From contig JYIP02000001.1 in NCBI GenBank assembly GCA_001051155.2, positions 5,580,001 through 5,644,000 of the forward strand: DNA of 64,000 nucleotides, given 5' to 3'. The notes beneath the pieces were generated by a model. It did no database searches, was not told where the DNA came from, and saw only the letters and a program-made list of their open reading frames with translations. Positions within the stretch are counted from its first letter, which is position 1. The number at the start of each line of letters is the position of its first letter. Made by a program: the position numbers and the translations under genes. Source of the DNA: Chrysoporthe austroafricana. Taxonomy: Eukaryota; Ascomycota; Sordariomycetes; Diaporthales; Cryphonectriaceae. Below are positions 11,901 through 22,817 of the stretch, in pieces.

Positions 11901-12649
11901 GCTCGTAATATTAGTAATTTTCCAAATACTTTTCGATATCCGGATTCTCTAGCATATTTATTGGGTCTTAATATATAGGATTACGTCTATAAGGGTTTAT
12001 CTTAAGAAAGTTTGCAAGCATTAACTATATTACCGAAATTACTGGATAGATATTTATATAAGGAGCTAATTTCAATTTATATGCTAAATTCCTTATTTTT
12101 CGAATAATTTGGAAAAATCCTATCCTTTATTATGAAAACTTTAAAGATAGGTTATTTGGCAATAAATACTCGTAGCCCAAGCGAATATATATTTAATTAT
12201 CTAGTTTGAAAATTATTTGGCAATAATATTTGTTATATTGCAATTTGGTTATTATTTGTATTTCGGCAATAAAAAATTAAGCTTTTTCCTGGAAGATTTC
12301 CTTTATTAAGGGTATTATATTCTCTATTTACTAGCCCGATAATAAGTTAAATCCGAATAGCATTTGGCTAGCTAAATATTTTATAGTTCGGTTATATGCG
12401 TTATTTAGGTTGAATTATAATGCTAATATTATTTTAATCCATTTTGCGTTAGAATAAACGGTTATAAAATGCCGAATTGCTATTTTAACTATTCGGTTCT
12501 TTATTTCAAATTGCCTATTCGTTTGCGAATGCGAAATAATAGAGTAAGCAAGTTTTGTTCCGATAGCCTTTTATAAATATTTCCAGAATTCCAATAAGAA
12601 TTTCGAATTTCTATCTGAGATAATCCTTTTAAGTATTCTTTAGCTAGTA

Positions 12650-14345
12650 ATATAAAATATCCGTAAGATAAAGGTTATTTAGTTTGCTGCAATATATATT
12701 ATATTGCTTAATATAATAATTATAACTTTAGAATATTTATCCGTAATTATAAGAAATATATTTAGGAATAGCATTTTAGCCAAAGCCTATATAGTATTTA
12801 TAGATAATACTATCGGTAATCCTATAATAAAATCTATAATAATAATATAAAATAGGATTAATAGAAATAATATAAGCTATATTTTTCTTAAAGGTTATTA
12901 TAAGTTATTTTTGTTTTCGTTATAAGCTTAATATATTAATATATAATTGCGTATTTTGGCATAGCAATATTTAATAACGAATCGATCCGTTAAATCGTAC
13001 TATATACGGTTTATGCCGAAATGATATTTTCCATTATAAGTTTCCTTAATAAAATCCAATGCTACTTTATTCGGGATATATAATCGTTATTTCCTGTAAT
13101 AATCCTTAAGAAATAGTAAATTATTATAATTTAATATAAAAAGTAATTAAGCAATTTTATTTGAGTCTTTTAGTTATTCGATTATTCTGGATTATAAAGG
13201 GTATTTTTTATATCTTTTCTTGATATGCCTTTTCATTTCGCTATTTATAGATATTTCATTAAGAATTTGGATAAATTCGTTTTCCCATATCTTATTTAGA
13301 ACGCTTTTGTTATTGATAGGTTTTTGGGTAAATAGCAATCTTGATATAGCATTTGCGAAAATGTTCGACTTTCCCGGTATATAATATGCTTTCAAGTCGA
13401 ATTAGCTTAAGTATTTTAAAACGAGAATTAGCTGCATATTTGCCTTAATCTTATTTACTATATTTATAGATAACGAATAGATAATGCTAATTATTGTTAT
13501 ATAATCGGTAAAAATATAAACTAGCTTAATTCGGTTCGATTCTATTATTATTTTTAGCTTTCGTATTAGCTATATTAAATAAGCTACTTTTAGCTTTATA
13601 AGCCAATATTTTCGTTCTATTTCATTAATCGTCTTGCTTAAATAAAGGATTAATTATATAGCTATACTTGCTATTAGCAATATTCCGTTTTATATATAAT
13701 CGTTTGCTAATTGGAAAATAATGCTTAAAAACCCTATTTCCTTAAATACATTTAGCTAGATAAAAAGAAATTTATCTAGAATATAATAAAATAAAGCATT
13801 TTTAGTTTCTAAAGCTATTTTGAAATTATAAAAATTATTAATTTCGTCTAATATTGAGTCGAAAATAGCTTGCGTAATATAGTTTTGCTATCCTATATTT
13901 AAGAATAAATAGTTCGATTAGCGAGTTTTACTTAGCATTTTAATTTTCTTTTTCTGAAATAGATTAATTCTATAACTGTATTTAGGAATTAAGTAGCGTA
14001 AATATCTTATAAATCCGATAAACCTTTCCAGTTATTAGAATATTTTGGGGAATTCTAGATTGCGAATGGCTTGCATTCGGTATTCCGTATTGGAAATTCC
14101 GAATCCGTCTATTTTAAATCCTAAAATCTGGATTAAAAGATATCTAAGAAACGATTTAAGTCCAGCTAATGAAATATTTTTGCGTAAAAATAGCAAGAAG
14201 ATAATTTGTAAATATCGCAAGTAGTCTTATTCTATAATTGAATAAATAATAATATCGTTTATAAAAGCGGAAATAAATTTATAGTATAATTATAGGAATT
14301 GATTTATAAAATACTAAATATAGAATAATAAATTTCGAAATCTTA
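12650..14345 (-). pseudogene. pol relic: reverse transcriptase, RNase H, integrase
   Basis: RT is visible at about 14330-14040: FISAFINDIIIYS is the active-site block with the normal IDD changed to IND, followed by ILGFKIDGFGIS, the region after the palm. RNase H's tail is at about 13395-13330 (YIPGKSNIFANAISR; normally ADALSR, so Asp became Asn). The integrase core is at about 12855-12680 (DFIIGLPIVLS then FLIITDKYSKVIIIIL). Frames are broken by TAA/TAG. All substitutions relative to expected motifs are explained by C-to-T or G-to-A. Confidence 0.85.
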
Positions 14346-16589
14346 TAAATAGAATTTTTATCTTTTTTTAATTATAATAACTAATAATAATAAATCGGTT
14401 TTTATAATCTGGATATATTAAGAATTAATAGAAAAATTGCTATGCATTTATTACTATAATATATATTTTTCTTCTTAATTATTTAATAACCTCTTATTAT
14501 AATAGCAAAAGGTAAATATCGGGGATTAAAATTTTATTTAAAGCATATAAATCAATTACTATATATTTTTTCTTCTAATTATTTATATTCTTCCAAATTA
14601 TAAAAATTAATAAACCGAATAATATTATATTTATAACCTATTTAATTCGACTTTATTAATATAATTTATTCAAAATTTCGTTAATTACTTCTTAATTTTC
14701 CTTACTTGAATAGTATAGCTTTTATCCTATTTTCTAGTTTTGCTATTTTTCGATTAAATCGACTTTTATTTATTAATCGATTGGCATATTAACGGGATTT
14801 ATATTTTTGAAAACTCTAGCATATGCCTATATTAATTTTATAATTTTATAGAAAAATTCCGGTAAATGCTTGCAAATGTATATACTAAATTCAATTTCCG
14901 ATTCTTTAATAGCTTTATTTTTCCGGATTCCCAGTTTATTATTATTTTCGAAATAATCTCTTATCTCGAGAATCTTTATATCCGGGAATCGGTATTCTTC
15001 TAGCTATTTTCCAGTAATTTCCGTAATTTATTAGAAAATATGCTTAATAAATAATAATTAATCTAAATTTAGCTTTCCTGAAAGCTATAACCTATTCTAA
15101 GTTTATTAAAAGAAATATTATTACGCGATATAATAATAATTATCGTAATTCGCTAGCGGGATTATATAATCTGTCTGGAATAGTTCGATTATCCTTAGAA
15201 ATTAGTTTTTTTGGATTTTCAAAAAAGTCGCTACCTAATTCGTTATTAGGACTTCTTTAATCTAGTAGCCTATCAAATAATTTATCTACTCTTTCTATTT
15301 CGGTTTGAATAAAAAAGTTATATTTTTGAGATTCGCTTAATATTAATAGGGATTAGCCTATAAAATCTGGGCAGCATTACTATAATAATTGCGGCTTTTG
15401 CTTGCTAAGATTATATTGGCATTCGGGCAAATATTTTTATTTTTATTGTAATATTACTAAAATAATTAAATCGTATAGATAATTCTGAATTCAGAATATC
15501 CAGTTCGTAAGGAATATTGTATTCCTATCTTAGCAAGATATTTGTTTCTAATCGATTTAATACCCAAGCTTTTATTCGAATACGAAATATAATTGGGTAG
15601 CCGTACTTATTGCTTTGGAAATACAAATCGAATTCAGCTTAGCTTTTTGCTAGCGACTGGCTTATACTTTTAAGCTTAGTTTTTATATTCTAATCTACTT
15701 TTGCTTTAAAGAACTGTACTAGCAATTTTTCGGTAATAGCATAATAACTGGCATTTATATCAATACAAACCTTTATATCCGGCTCATTCGGGTATGCTCT
15801 GGTTATAGCTTTTGCATACGTATAGCTGCTGCCCTGATAAGGCTTAACCGTAAATATAGGAATATTATATCTTAAAATTTCTTTTTTCTATATATCGATT
15901 TTGAGAAAATTCTATAGCTAACTGGATAGTTATATAAGGTATTTGATATAGAATATGCTTTCGTCTATTAATAATTTTACTTTCTCGGCTCGAAAAATCC
16001 AAATATTGTTCTCGATTATTATATTTTCCTTATTAGCTTATTCTTCCAATTCATCTTCTTGCTTTTATAAGTTTTCGTTATTTTCGGTTTTTTTATCGTA
16101 TTTATCGCTATCCGCTATAAATAGATCGTTATTTATAAGGAAATAGCCTTTTCGAGCTAGCTTATTCTCTTTATCTAGATTATATTGCAATTTTCTGTTA
16201 TTGATATTGAAATTTGCTAAAGTTAATTAGACAAAATATCTTCTAGCATTTTTTTATACGAATCGATAATAAAAGCGTAATTGGAAATTTCGGTTTTTTA
16301 AAATTAAATTTCTGCTATTATCTATAGTATTAATTAATATCTTCCTGGCTATATTAGAGATATTTTGTTATCTGGCTATCCGTTCTTGTAATTGGTTCCG
16401 AACGTTTATTAGCTTTCGCTATTATTTTAATAAAAGCTTTCGGAATTTATATTCCGGAATATATCCAATGCCTTTAGATAGATTTAGCTAATTAAATATC
16501 CTTATTAAGCAAGATAAATATTCAGATCTTTAAAGCCTGAATTTTCCAGAATATTCTGGAAATATATTAGCTGAGAAATAAATATTAAT

Positions 16590-18660
16590 ATTGGGAAGAT
16601 TAGCAGCCGATTGCATAACTTTCCGTACCGATTATGCGAGTTTACGAAATAGTCTTATTACGCAATCTGATTCGAAAATATACTATATCTCTTATTTCGC
16701 CTTAAGACATTTTTCGAAATTTTTCGTATCTTTATTTCGATTAGGTCTATCGAAATATTTAATTATTAATTCTTTATTAATCCGATCCCAGATATTTCTG
16801 GCTAAGTACGAATTTGGGTATTCGGCTAGCTTAATAAATTGACAGATATAATAAATAAATTCCAAAATATTATAGTTATTTCGTATATCTTTTTTGGAAT
16901 ATTATTAGGCATTTAGCAAATCCTTTGCAATTTTCTGCAATATAGAGAAATTTTTTCTTAATTACTTTTTCTATTAGCTTTAATTATACTTATATAAAAT
17001 AAAATCTTTATGCTTTTGAAAAGATAATATAAAATAAAACCAAATATATGCTATTTTAGCTAAGCAAGCAAATAAATAGAAATTGAAATATTTAGCGCAT
17101 TTTATATTTCTGGCTATATATATTTTATACCGGTTTATAAAAGTTTAAAAGTCTTTCTAAATAATAATTTTATTATTTATAATAAATATAATTATTAAAT
17201 TAATATAATCGTTCTAGTTTTTATAAAGTCGGAATTGCTCTATAATTATATTTTTGAATTCCTTATTAATATTAACGGGCAATATTATAAATTCAAATAA
17301 ATTAAATCGATATATTCGGAAATCTTTAAATCGCTTATAGCCGAATAATAAATTTCGAGAATTATTATTTTCATTATTGCTAGAATCCGATAGATCCGGT
17401 AATCTATTTGGCTTATTAATTAGTTCTTTTTGGAAATTAGGATTAATTTTAATATCCGGTTCAAAACCCGAAAATAGTCTTTAATCTAGTTAATTTCTTA
17501 TTCCTAATATAAATATTTGCCGGATATATTCTTTAATATCAAGAAATATTAGTTTAGTAAAGCAATATTTATTGCTAATGTAATATTTCGTAACCGAAAC
17601 GGGAAAAGGTTCCTTAATAAGTTCCGATTAAAGCATTTGCATATTAAAAGCTTATTGTAATTAGAATATTTTCTTAAATCTAATATATATTACCTTTTCC
17701 GAAATAAAGCCGTTTTAATAAATTGCTTTCATTTCAAGTTATTACAGAAACTAGTCCAATAAGTTAATAATTAAAAAGGAAAAGGTCGGGTATTTCTGAA
17801 AGATAATAATAAGATTATCCAATCTTCTTTTATCCAGTCTTTCTTTTTTATAATTTTTTTTCCCGAAAAGCTGCAAATAATCCGATAAACCCGATTAAGG
17901 CATTAATATACTTTTTGTTATAAAATTTATAAAATTAGCCGAAATAGTTATAATAGAATCTTATCTAAAAGCATTCCGATTTTAAGCTCTCGTTAGAAAG
18001 AAAGAAATGCGCTTATTTCTTGGAACTAGTTATTTTTTTTTGCTTTTATCTATTCTTCTTATTATAATTAAAGAATTCCCGGATTTATTAGTAAATTTAG
18101 AATCTGAATTTTCAGTCGAATATCGTAATAAATAAATATATTTAATTCCGCTATTAATATTAATATATTCAAATATATAATGCTTTCGATTTTCGATAAA
18201 CTATTACTAAGCTAATTCTTTTAACAGATTTTCCGAATTATCAAATCGAAAAATATTTTCGCTTTCGTTTATTTCTATAAGCATTTATTATCGTTTTTTT
18301 TCTATTATCGCTTTAGCAAGCTATCGAAATTTGCAATATTTAGAAAAATCTTCCCAGAATATATTATTCTTTCCTATTTACTAGAATAAATTCTTATCGA
18401 AATTCAACTTTTTTCCCTCTTAAATCTAATATTTAGGCAATAAAGGCTATTTTTGCTTAATTACTTATGCCTTTGCTTTTTGTAAAAGTATATTAGCTTC
18501 TTTGAGATTCTGCTTCGCTTTTTCGTATCGATCGGCCAAAAGTTTCCAATCGATAAAAGCGTACGCAATTTCGAGAAAAATCTTGATATCCGATATAACC
18601 CAATCCTTCTTCTCAAGGTCGTTCAAAGCTTATATAAACTTATATACCTGGGCGGGATGC
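16590..18660 (-). pseudogene. gag relic
   Basis: Starting about 18655 on the minus strand the frame reads LNDLEKKDWVISDIKIFLEI and continues to about 18480 as a charged, coiled-coil-like N-terminal segment with few stops. A capsid-like part lies at about 16845-16600 (FIKLAEYPNSYLARNIWDRI, KYFDRPNRNKDTKNFEKCLK). Position directly after the 5' LTR and before RT fits gag. I did not find an intact CCHC knuckle. Bases between the two blocks are AT-rich and broken. The plus-strand ORFs in this area (15955-16146, 16591-16842) are antisense to it. Confidence 0.7.
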
Positions 18661-18946
18661 TTAATCTCGATATAATCGATAGGCCGCAATAATAAAACGT
18701 TATTGCTAGTAATTATTATAATGAATTAGCAATAAATTATTAATAAATGATTATAATATCTTTTATAGGAATACTATTTCTATAGAAACCGATATCCTAT
18801 AAGACCGATATTCCTATAAGAACCGATACTTTATAGAGCCGATACTTCTATAGAAGCCGTTATTTTACAGGATCGATATTCCTATAGGAACCGTTATTTT
18901 ATAAAGCCGATAGTCGAAACCCGATTACGCAGCAAAGGCGTACAAA

Positions 18947-18958
18947 GCGTAACTACCA
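18947..18958 (-). other. Primer-binding-site candidate of the gypsy element
   Basis: On the minus strand, two bases inside the 5' LTR, the sequence is TGGTAGTTACGC, beginning with the TGG that pairs with a tRNA CCA end. The truncated copy at 6892 has the related TAGTAGCTACGC. I have not matched it to a specific tRNA. Confidence 0.55.
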
Positions 18959-18960
18959 AT

Positions 18961-19167
18961 TGATAATAAACGTACTGAAATATATTATGAAGCATGCTCT
19001 TTCCAAGAAAGTGGACTACGCTAAAGCCTATCAGGGCATTATATAGGCCCCCCGGTAAGGGTATAGCATCCACCTGGTAAATTCACTGCGTATTTACCAG
19101 GGGATTTACTATAGATTCACCAGGCGAATCCATCACGAATTCACCTCGTCCATGGGTTTTGCTATCA
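18961..19167 (-). repeat. 5' LTR of the full-length gypsy element
   Basis: 207 bp, TGATAA...CTATCA, the less mutated of the pair. It carries CCCCCGGTAAGGG and CACCAGGCGAATCC words that are decayed in the other copies, so it is the best available reference for the family LTR. Confidence 0.88.
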
Positions 19168-19191
19168 CCACTTCTATGGGTTTTGCTATTA
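19168..19191 (-). repeat. Right target-site duplication and right end of the interrupted older LTR
   Basis: CCACT (19168-19172) repeats 9734-9738. It is followed by TCTATGGGTTTTGCTATTA, the missing end of the LTR whose other part stops at 9738. This proves a same-family nested insertion. Confidence 0.8.
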
Positions 19192-19375
19192 TATATCCAG
19201 CTTTTCAGTTGGGTTCGGTAAGCTCGATCGTTAAGTCTATCGATCCTATCGATCCTAACTCTAACCTTTGCTTATATAAGCATTGTTAAGTTCTTTCGTA
19301 AAGCCTGAAAATCCTGGTACCGAGTGGGCCGTTTCGGGTAGCTTTGGTGCTATACCCTAGTCCGCATGTTAGTTT
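19192..19375 (+). repeat. Copy of the short GATCG-rich repeat at the edge of the AT block
   Basis: Shares a CAGCTTTTCAG block and the following GATCG-rich and CCTAACTCTAACC words with about 8560-8870, and in inverse orientation with about 200-420. It is the last recognisable repeat before the base composition changes. Confidence 0.5.
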
Positions 19376-19460
19376 ATAATAGGCTTATTACAAATATTGC
19401 AGTTCATTATAACTGCATTCAATACCAGCTTTGGAATTTACGGCAGATAGGTGGAAGTAG

Positions 19461-19570
19461 GAAAGAGGGGAAGAAGGAAAGAGGAAAAGAAGGAAAGAGG
19501 GAAAGAAGGAAAGAGGGAAAGAAGGAAAGAGGGAAAGAAGGAAAGAGGGAAAGAAGGAAAGAGGGAAAGA
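19461..19570. repeat. Polypurine minisatellite (about 16-bp unit)
   Basis: About 110 bp made only of A and G on the plus strand, built from GAAAGAGGGAAAGAAG-type units. It lies at the junction between the AT-rich repeat block and the GC-rich gene block. The protein-like ORFs across it (Lys/Glu/Arg-rich on plus, Ser/Phe/Pro-rich on minus) are products of the repeat, not genes. Confidence 0.9.
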
Positions 19571-19937
19571 GCAAAGTGTATGTCTGCTTGCAACTGCAAG
19601 CAACGTCGGAATCATGTACTATAAATACGCAGGCGTACTTTGTTAGTTCACTGCATGCACTTAAATGTCGGATAATCATCATCGTACCAAGCTTTGAATA
19701 TGGCCCCTACCTTGTCGCATTGCTCCCTTGCAAGTGGGCATATGCCAGGGATTTGATGAGCCATGAACACTTTGAACACGTGCACTTACTGTGGGTCACG
19801 TTATGGGACTCAGGGCCCAGACCTTGACATGCGAAAGGAGAAGCCAGCCGGGCGCGTTTGCCTGCCCTGAGCGACACCACTGGTCTGCTTCTCCTAGCGA
19901 CGACAGTGCAGCGGAAACCAGTGCTAGCATCATAACA

Positions 19938-20216
19938 ATGTCATTAGAACCGGACGAACGGCGCTTATTCAAACAAGCTGCAGGTAACTTTTTGCCTAAA
20001 AATAAGAACTGGAGCGAAATAGGCGGAAATGTTAGGGACAAAGCACTCAACGATACACTGGTAGCGCTGGAAAAGAGCGACAGTTCGAGAATTGCGGATA
20101 TTGTTAGACAAGATCGAAAACTGGGCTTGAGTATGTTGGGAGAAAAGATAGGAACTATGCAAAAAGGAATACGAAAGAAGAGTAAGGATGTCAAAGCTTT
20201 GTCCGAAATCTCATGA
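19938..20216 (+). CDS. Small orphan ORF, hypothetical protein (92 aa)
   Basis: From ATG at 19938 (context ACAATGTC) the frame encodes 92 residues starting MSLEPDERRLFKQAAGNFLP and rich in charged residues, with a predicted helical look and no signal peptide or membrane segment. The frame is open upstream to 19791, but that part reads as low-quality sequence. I do not recognise a family. It could be a genuine small gene or the surviving exon of a degraded larger one, since it sits next to the repeat block. Codon use is less GC-biased than in the genes downstream. Confidence 0.3.
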   Translation: MSLEPDERRLFKQAAGNFLPKNKNWSEIGGNVRDKALNDTLVALEKSDSSRIADIVRQDRKLGLSMLGEKIGTMQKGIRKKSKDVKALSEIS

Positions 20217-21294
20217 CTTGGTATTAACAAGTTACCCAAGAAGCGGCCACTCAAAACGCGACGACCGCAACAACCCAGGACGCGACGACCGCAATGACCC
20301 AGGACGCGGCGACTTGAAACGACCCTTGAAACCAGAGCATTGCTAGCAGGGTATCCAACGCCTTGCAGCTCACCACGAGCACACAGTCGGGGAACTGGAG
20401 CACTAGCATAAGAGGGATTACATGCAGATCAAGCAGGTAGAGGCAGGGCGATATTGGTATGGAAAGATCTTCGCAAGCTACTTAGGCATTCAGGCTTATA
20501 AGGCAAGCTGCTGAGCTATCGGTCGTTTTTCCTAGCCGACATCGCAAGAAAAAAGAAAGGTGGTCTTGCATGGCCCTGAGTCTTCCTGCCCCAGCCTTTG
20601 CACACGAACTTCACGCTGCACGCCAGCGTTTATGCTATGTGCACGAGTAAGGAGTTACAGCAGGTGCGACGCAGAGCACCTCGAGCGTCGCGATGGTGAA
20701 GAGGGCGTACCATCCTTCGTCTGGAGAGGCTACGCGGCTAGTCAAGGCAAGTCATATCCTCAGCACGATCACGGGTCATGGGCTTGCGAGGCTCGGGCGA
20801 CTGTAAGTAAGACCGTATATAGAATATGCCGGGTGGCACGTCAAGTGTAAAGGCATGTTGGACTGGTGTTGACCTATAGCACTAGCTCGACCTTTTTTTT
20901 TGGGGGGGGGGGTGGTTGTTGGGTTGGGTTTGGTGGCGCCTAGTAGTCTTTGTGCTCTCGGCCACAAAGACCTGCGCTGACATCCAGCAGCTGCTTCTGA
21001 CAATGTGCCTCAACGGATCCGGAGACGGAACAATGACGATGGCCAGATCGCAGGTGCACAAGTGGGAATACGGTCGCCGCGTGAACAAAGAACCGCGGAG
21101 ACAAGCTGCAGCAGACGGGCGCGCCGACCAGGACAATGAAAAATATACACACACACTTCATCATCAAAAAGCTTCCGGGGAACTCGGCCCCTCTAAACTT
21201 ACCAGATCGCGCGTTCGTTGCACTCCGCACATCTTCCCACCATCTGACCGACCGAGATTCTGTTAGGCGCCATCCCTCCTTCTACGACACTACC
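20217..21294. other. Intergenic, with a short tandem repeat
   Basis: No supportable gene. Bases about 20256-20313 hold two and a half copies of a 24-bp unit beginning ACGCGACGACCGCAA. A T-run followed by a G-run lies at about 20891-20912. The final few hundred bases precede the pseudokinase start and presumably contain its promoter. Confidence 0.6.
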
Positions 21295-22817
21295 ATGGCC
21301 GCGGCTCCCAGCGGACATCAGATCCCTCTCGTCACACAGGACGACGTCGACGCGCAGAGCACCGCCGGCAGCGCGTACGAGGTGGTCCGGGAGCTCGCGC
21401 CGGACGTGCAGCTGCTCCGGCGGCGGGCGGACGGCGCCGAGTTCCTCGGGGTGCCGGGGGGCCTCGGCGGCGGGCGGGCCGAGCTGGACGGGCTGCTGCG
21501 GCGCGGCGCGGGCGGCGCGGTGGCGGCGCTGCTCTGCCACCCGAACCTGGTCAGCTACGCGGGCACGGCGCGCGCGGACGTCTTCAGCGGGCGGGCCGGC
21601 GCCCAGCCGCGCGCGCTCGCGGTCTGGGACTACTGCGACGCGGGCTCCCTCGAGACGCTGCTCGAGCGGTCGGAGTGGCCGGTGCGCACGCACCGCGACA
21701 CGGGGGCGCCCGCGGGTTGGCTGCCCGAAGGCCTGTGCTGGCACGTGGCGGTCAGCCTGCTGGCGGCGCTGGCGTGGCTGCACGAGGGCCACGCGGAGGT
21801 GGACTGCGTCGTCGAGGACGCGGCGGCCGCGGCGCCGCGGCGGGCCACCCGGTGCTCCACGGCGGCGGACCGCGGGCACGAGGACTGGATGCCGGTGCTC
21901 CACCGGGACATCGTGCCGGCCAACGTCTTCTTCCAGCAGCCGAGGGGCATCGAGACGTACGGGCTGTGCAAGCTGGGCAACTTCTATAAGGTCTTTGTGT
22001 CTGGGCACGTCAACGGCCGGTCCGGCGGGCACGCGGTGTGCTCGGAGGACGGCCAGGGCAACATGGTGCGGCTGAAGAGAGACATGACCTTGGTCGACAT
22101 CCGTGATCTCCTCAAGGTAAGCCAAACTGGGCGGGCTAGATCCCCCCTCCGCGCGTCTCTCCTCAGCAACAGCAGCAGGCAGCAGTAGCAGAAGTTTCTA
22201 ATGGTTGACATGACTGGTTACAGCACAGAAGACCGTACTTCAAGAGCACGGAGATCTACCAGGTCGGTGCGATCCTGTACCAGATGATGACCAGACAGAA
22301 ACTGCCGGTCAGGGAGGACTTTACCCTGGACGGCTGCGGCGAGCTGCACCGCGACGACCAGGGCGGCAGCAGCAGCAGGGGCCGCTTCGTCCCCGAGTGG
22401 GACGGCGTGCCCAGCCTGCGCGAGAAGACGAGCCTGCTGGAGGCTGCGTATACCAGGAAGCTGGTGACGCTCCTGGAGGACCTGCTGTCGTCGTACCGCG
22501 CCGACGAGCACGCGCCCACGCTCCTGCGCCGGGCCAAGGAGGGCTACCTGCGGTGGCGGGGGGAGACGGCCGCGGGCGCCGCGCACCGCGACCTCTGGGA
22601 CGACATGGTGGCGCGGCAGCGGAACAAGAAGGCGGCGGACGACGCGCAGGCCGCCGTCGCGCGCGCGCAGAGCGGGCCCAACGCCGTGGACGCGCAGGAG
22701 GCCGTGGCGGCTGCGGCTGCGGAGGCACAGGAGGCGGAGGAGGAGGACGACGATGAGGATGATGATGATGGGGAGAGTACCGAGTGGGCGGCGATGCTCG
22801 AGAGCCTGAGGACGTGA
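21295..22817 (+). CDS. Protein kinase-fold protein, probable NIMA-related pseudokinase (471 aa)
   Basis: Two exons, 21295-22116 and 22224-22817. The intron begins GTAAGC and ends TTACAG, phase 0. The kinase fold shows in CHPNLVSY (81-88), the hinge-like AVWDYCDAGSLETLL (109-123), the catalytic-loop LHRDIVPANVFF (202-213) and, after the intron, STEIYQVGAILYQMMT (activation-segment end and helix F). HRD is intact, and the loop and KLG context resemble NIMA-related kinases. However, the metal-binding DFG position reads NFY (229-231) and no VAIK lysine or glycine loop is visible in residues 25-75. This argues for a catalytically inactive or strongly divergent member. The C-terminus (about 415-471) is Ala-rich, then a run of Glu/Asp. 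ATG at 21295 was chosen because the in-frame upstream extension has no kinase features. Confidence 0.75.

Larger units (their letters stand above)
9739..19167 (-). mobile_element. Full-length, RIP-inactivated Ty3/gypsy LTR retrotransposon with an extra downstream coding region
   Basis: The element is 9429 bp with two 207-bp LTRs in the same orientation (9739-9945 and 18961-19167), both TG...CA, and flanked by the 5-bp duplication CCACT (9734-9738 and 19168-19172). On the minus strand the order is 5' LTR, primer-binding-site candidate, gag, RT, RNase H, integrase, an extra decayed coding region and 3' LTR. RT before RNase H before integrase is the Ty3/gypsy arrangement. Many in-frame TAA/TAG codons occur where Gln or Trp is expected, and the RT active site is mutated, so it is not autonomous. 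At 9.4 kb it is long for a gypsy element with a single gag-pol. About 2 kb between integrase and the 3' LTR accounts for part of the excess. Confidence 0.88.

Noticed and set aside
701..16842. Short ORFs of 60-114 codons across the AT-rich block taken as genes
   Set aside because: They are by-products of stop-poor frames antisense to, or inside, RIP-decayed gypsy coding regions. None has an independent domain.
19366..19827. 153-aa Lys/Glu/Arg-rich ORF and its Ser/Phe/Pro-rich antisense partners
   Set aside because: Created by the polypurine minisatellite. Flanking parts have no protein-like pattern.
21199..22125. 308-aa minus-strand ORF opposite the pseudokinase
   Set aside because: Arises from strong GC bias at third codon positions of the real gene. 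Arg/Pro/Val-rich with no motif.
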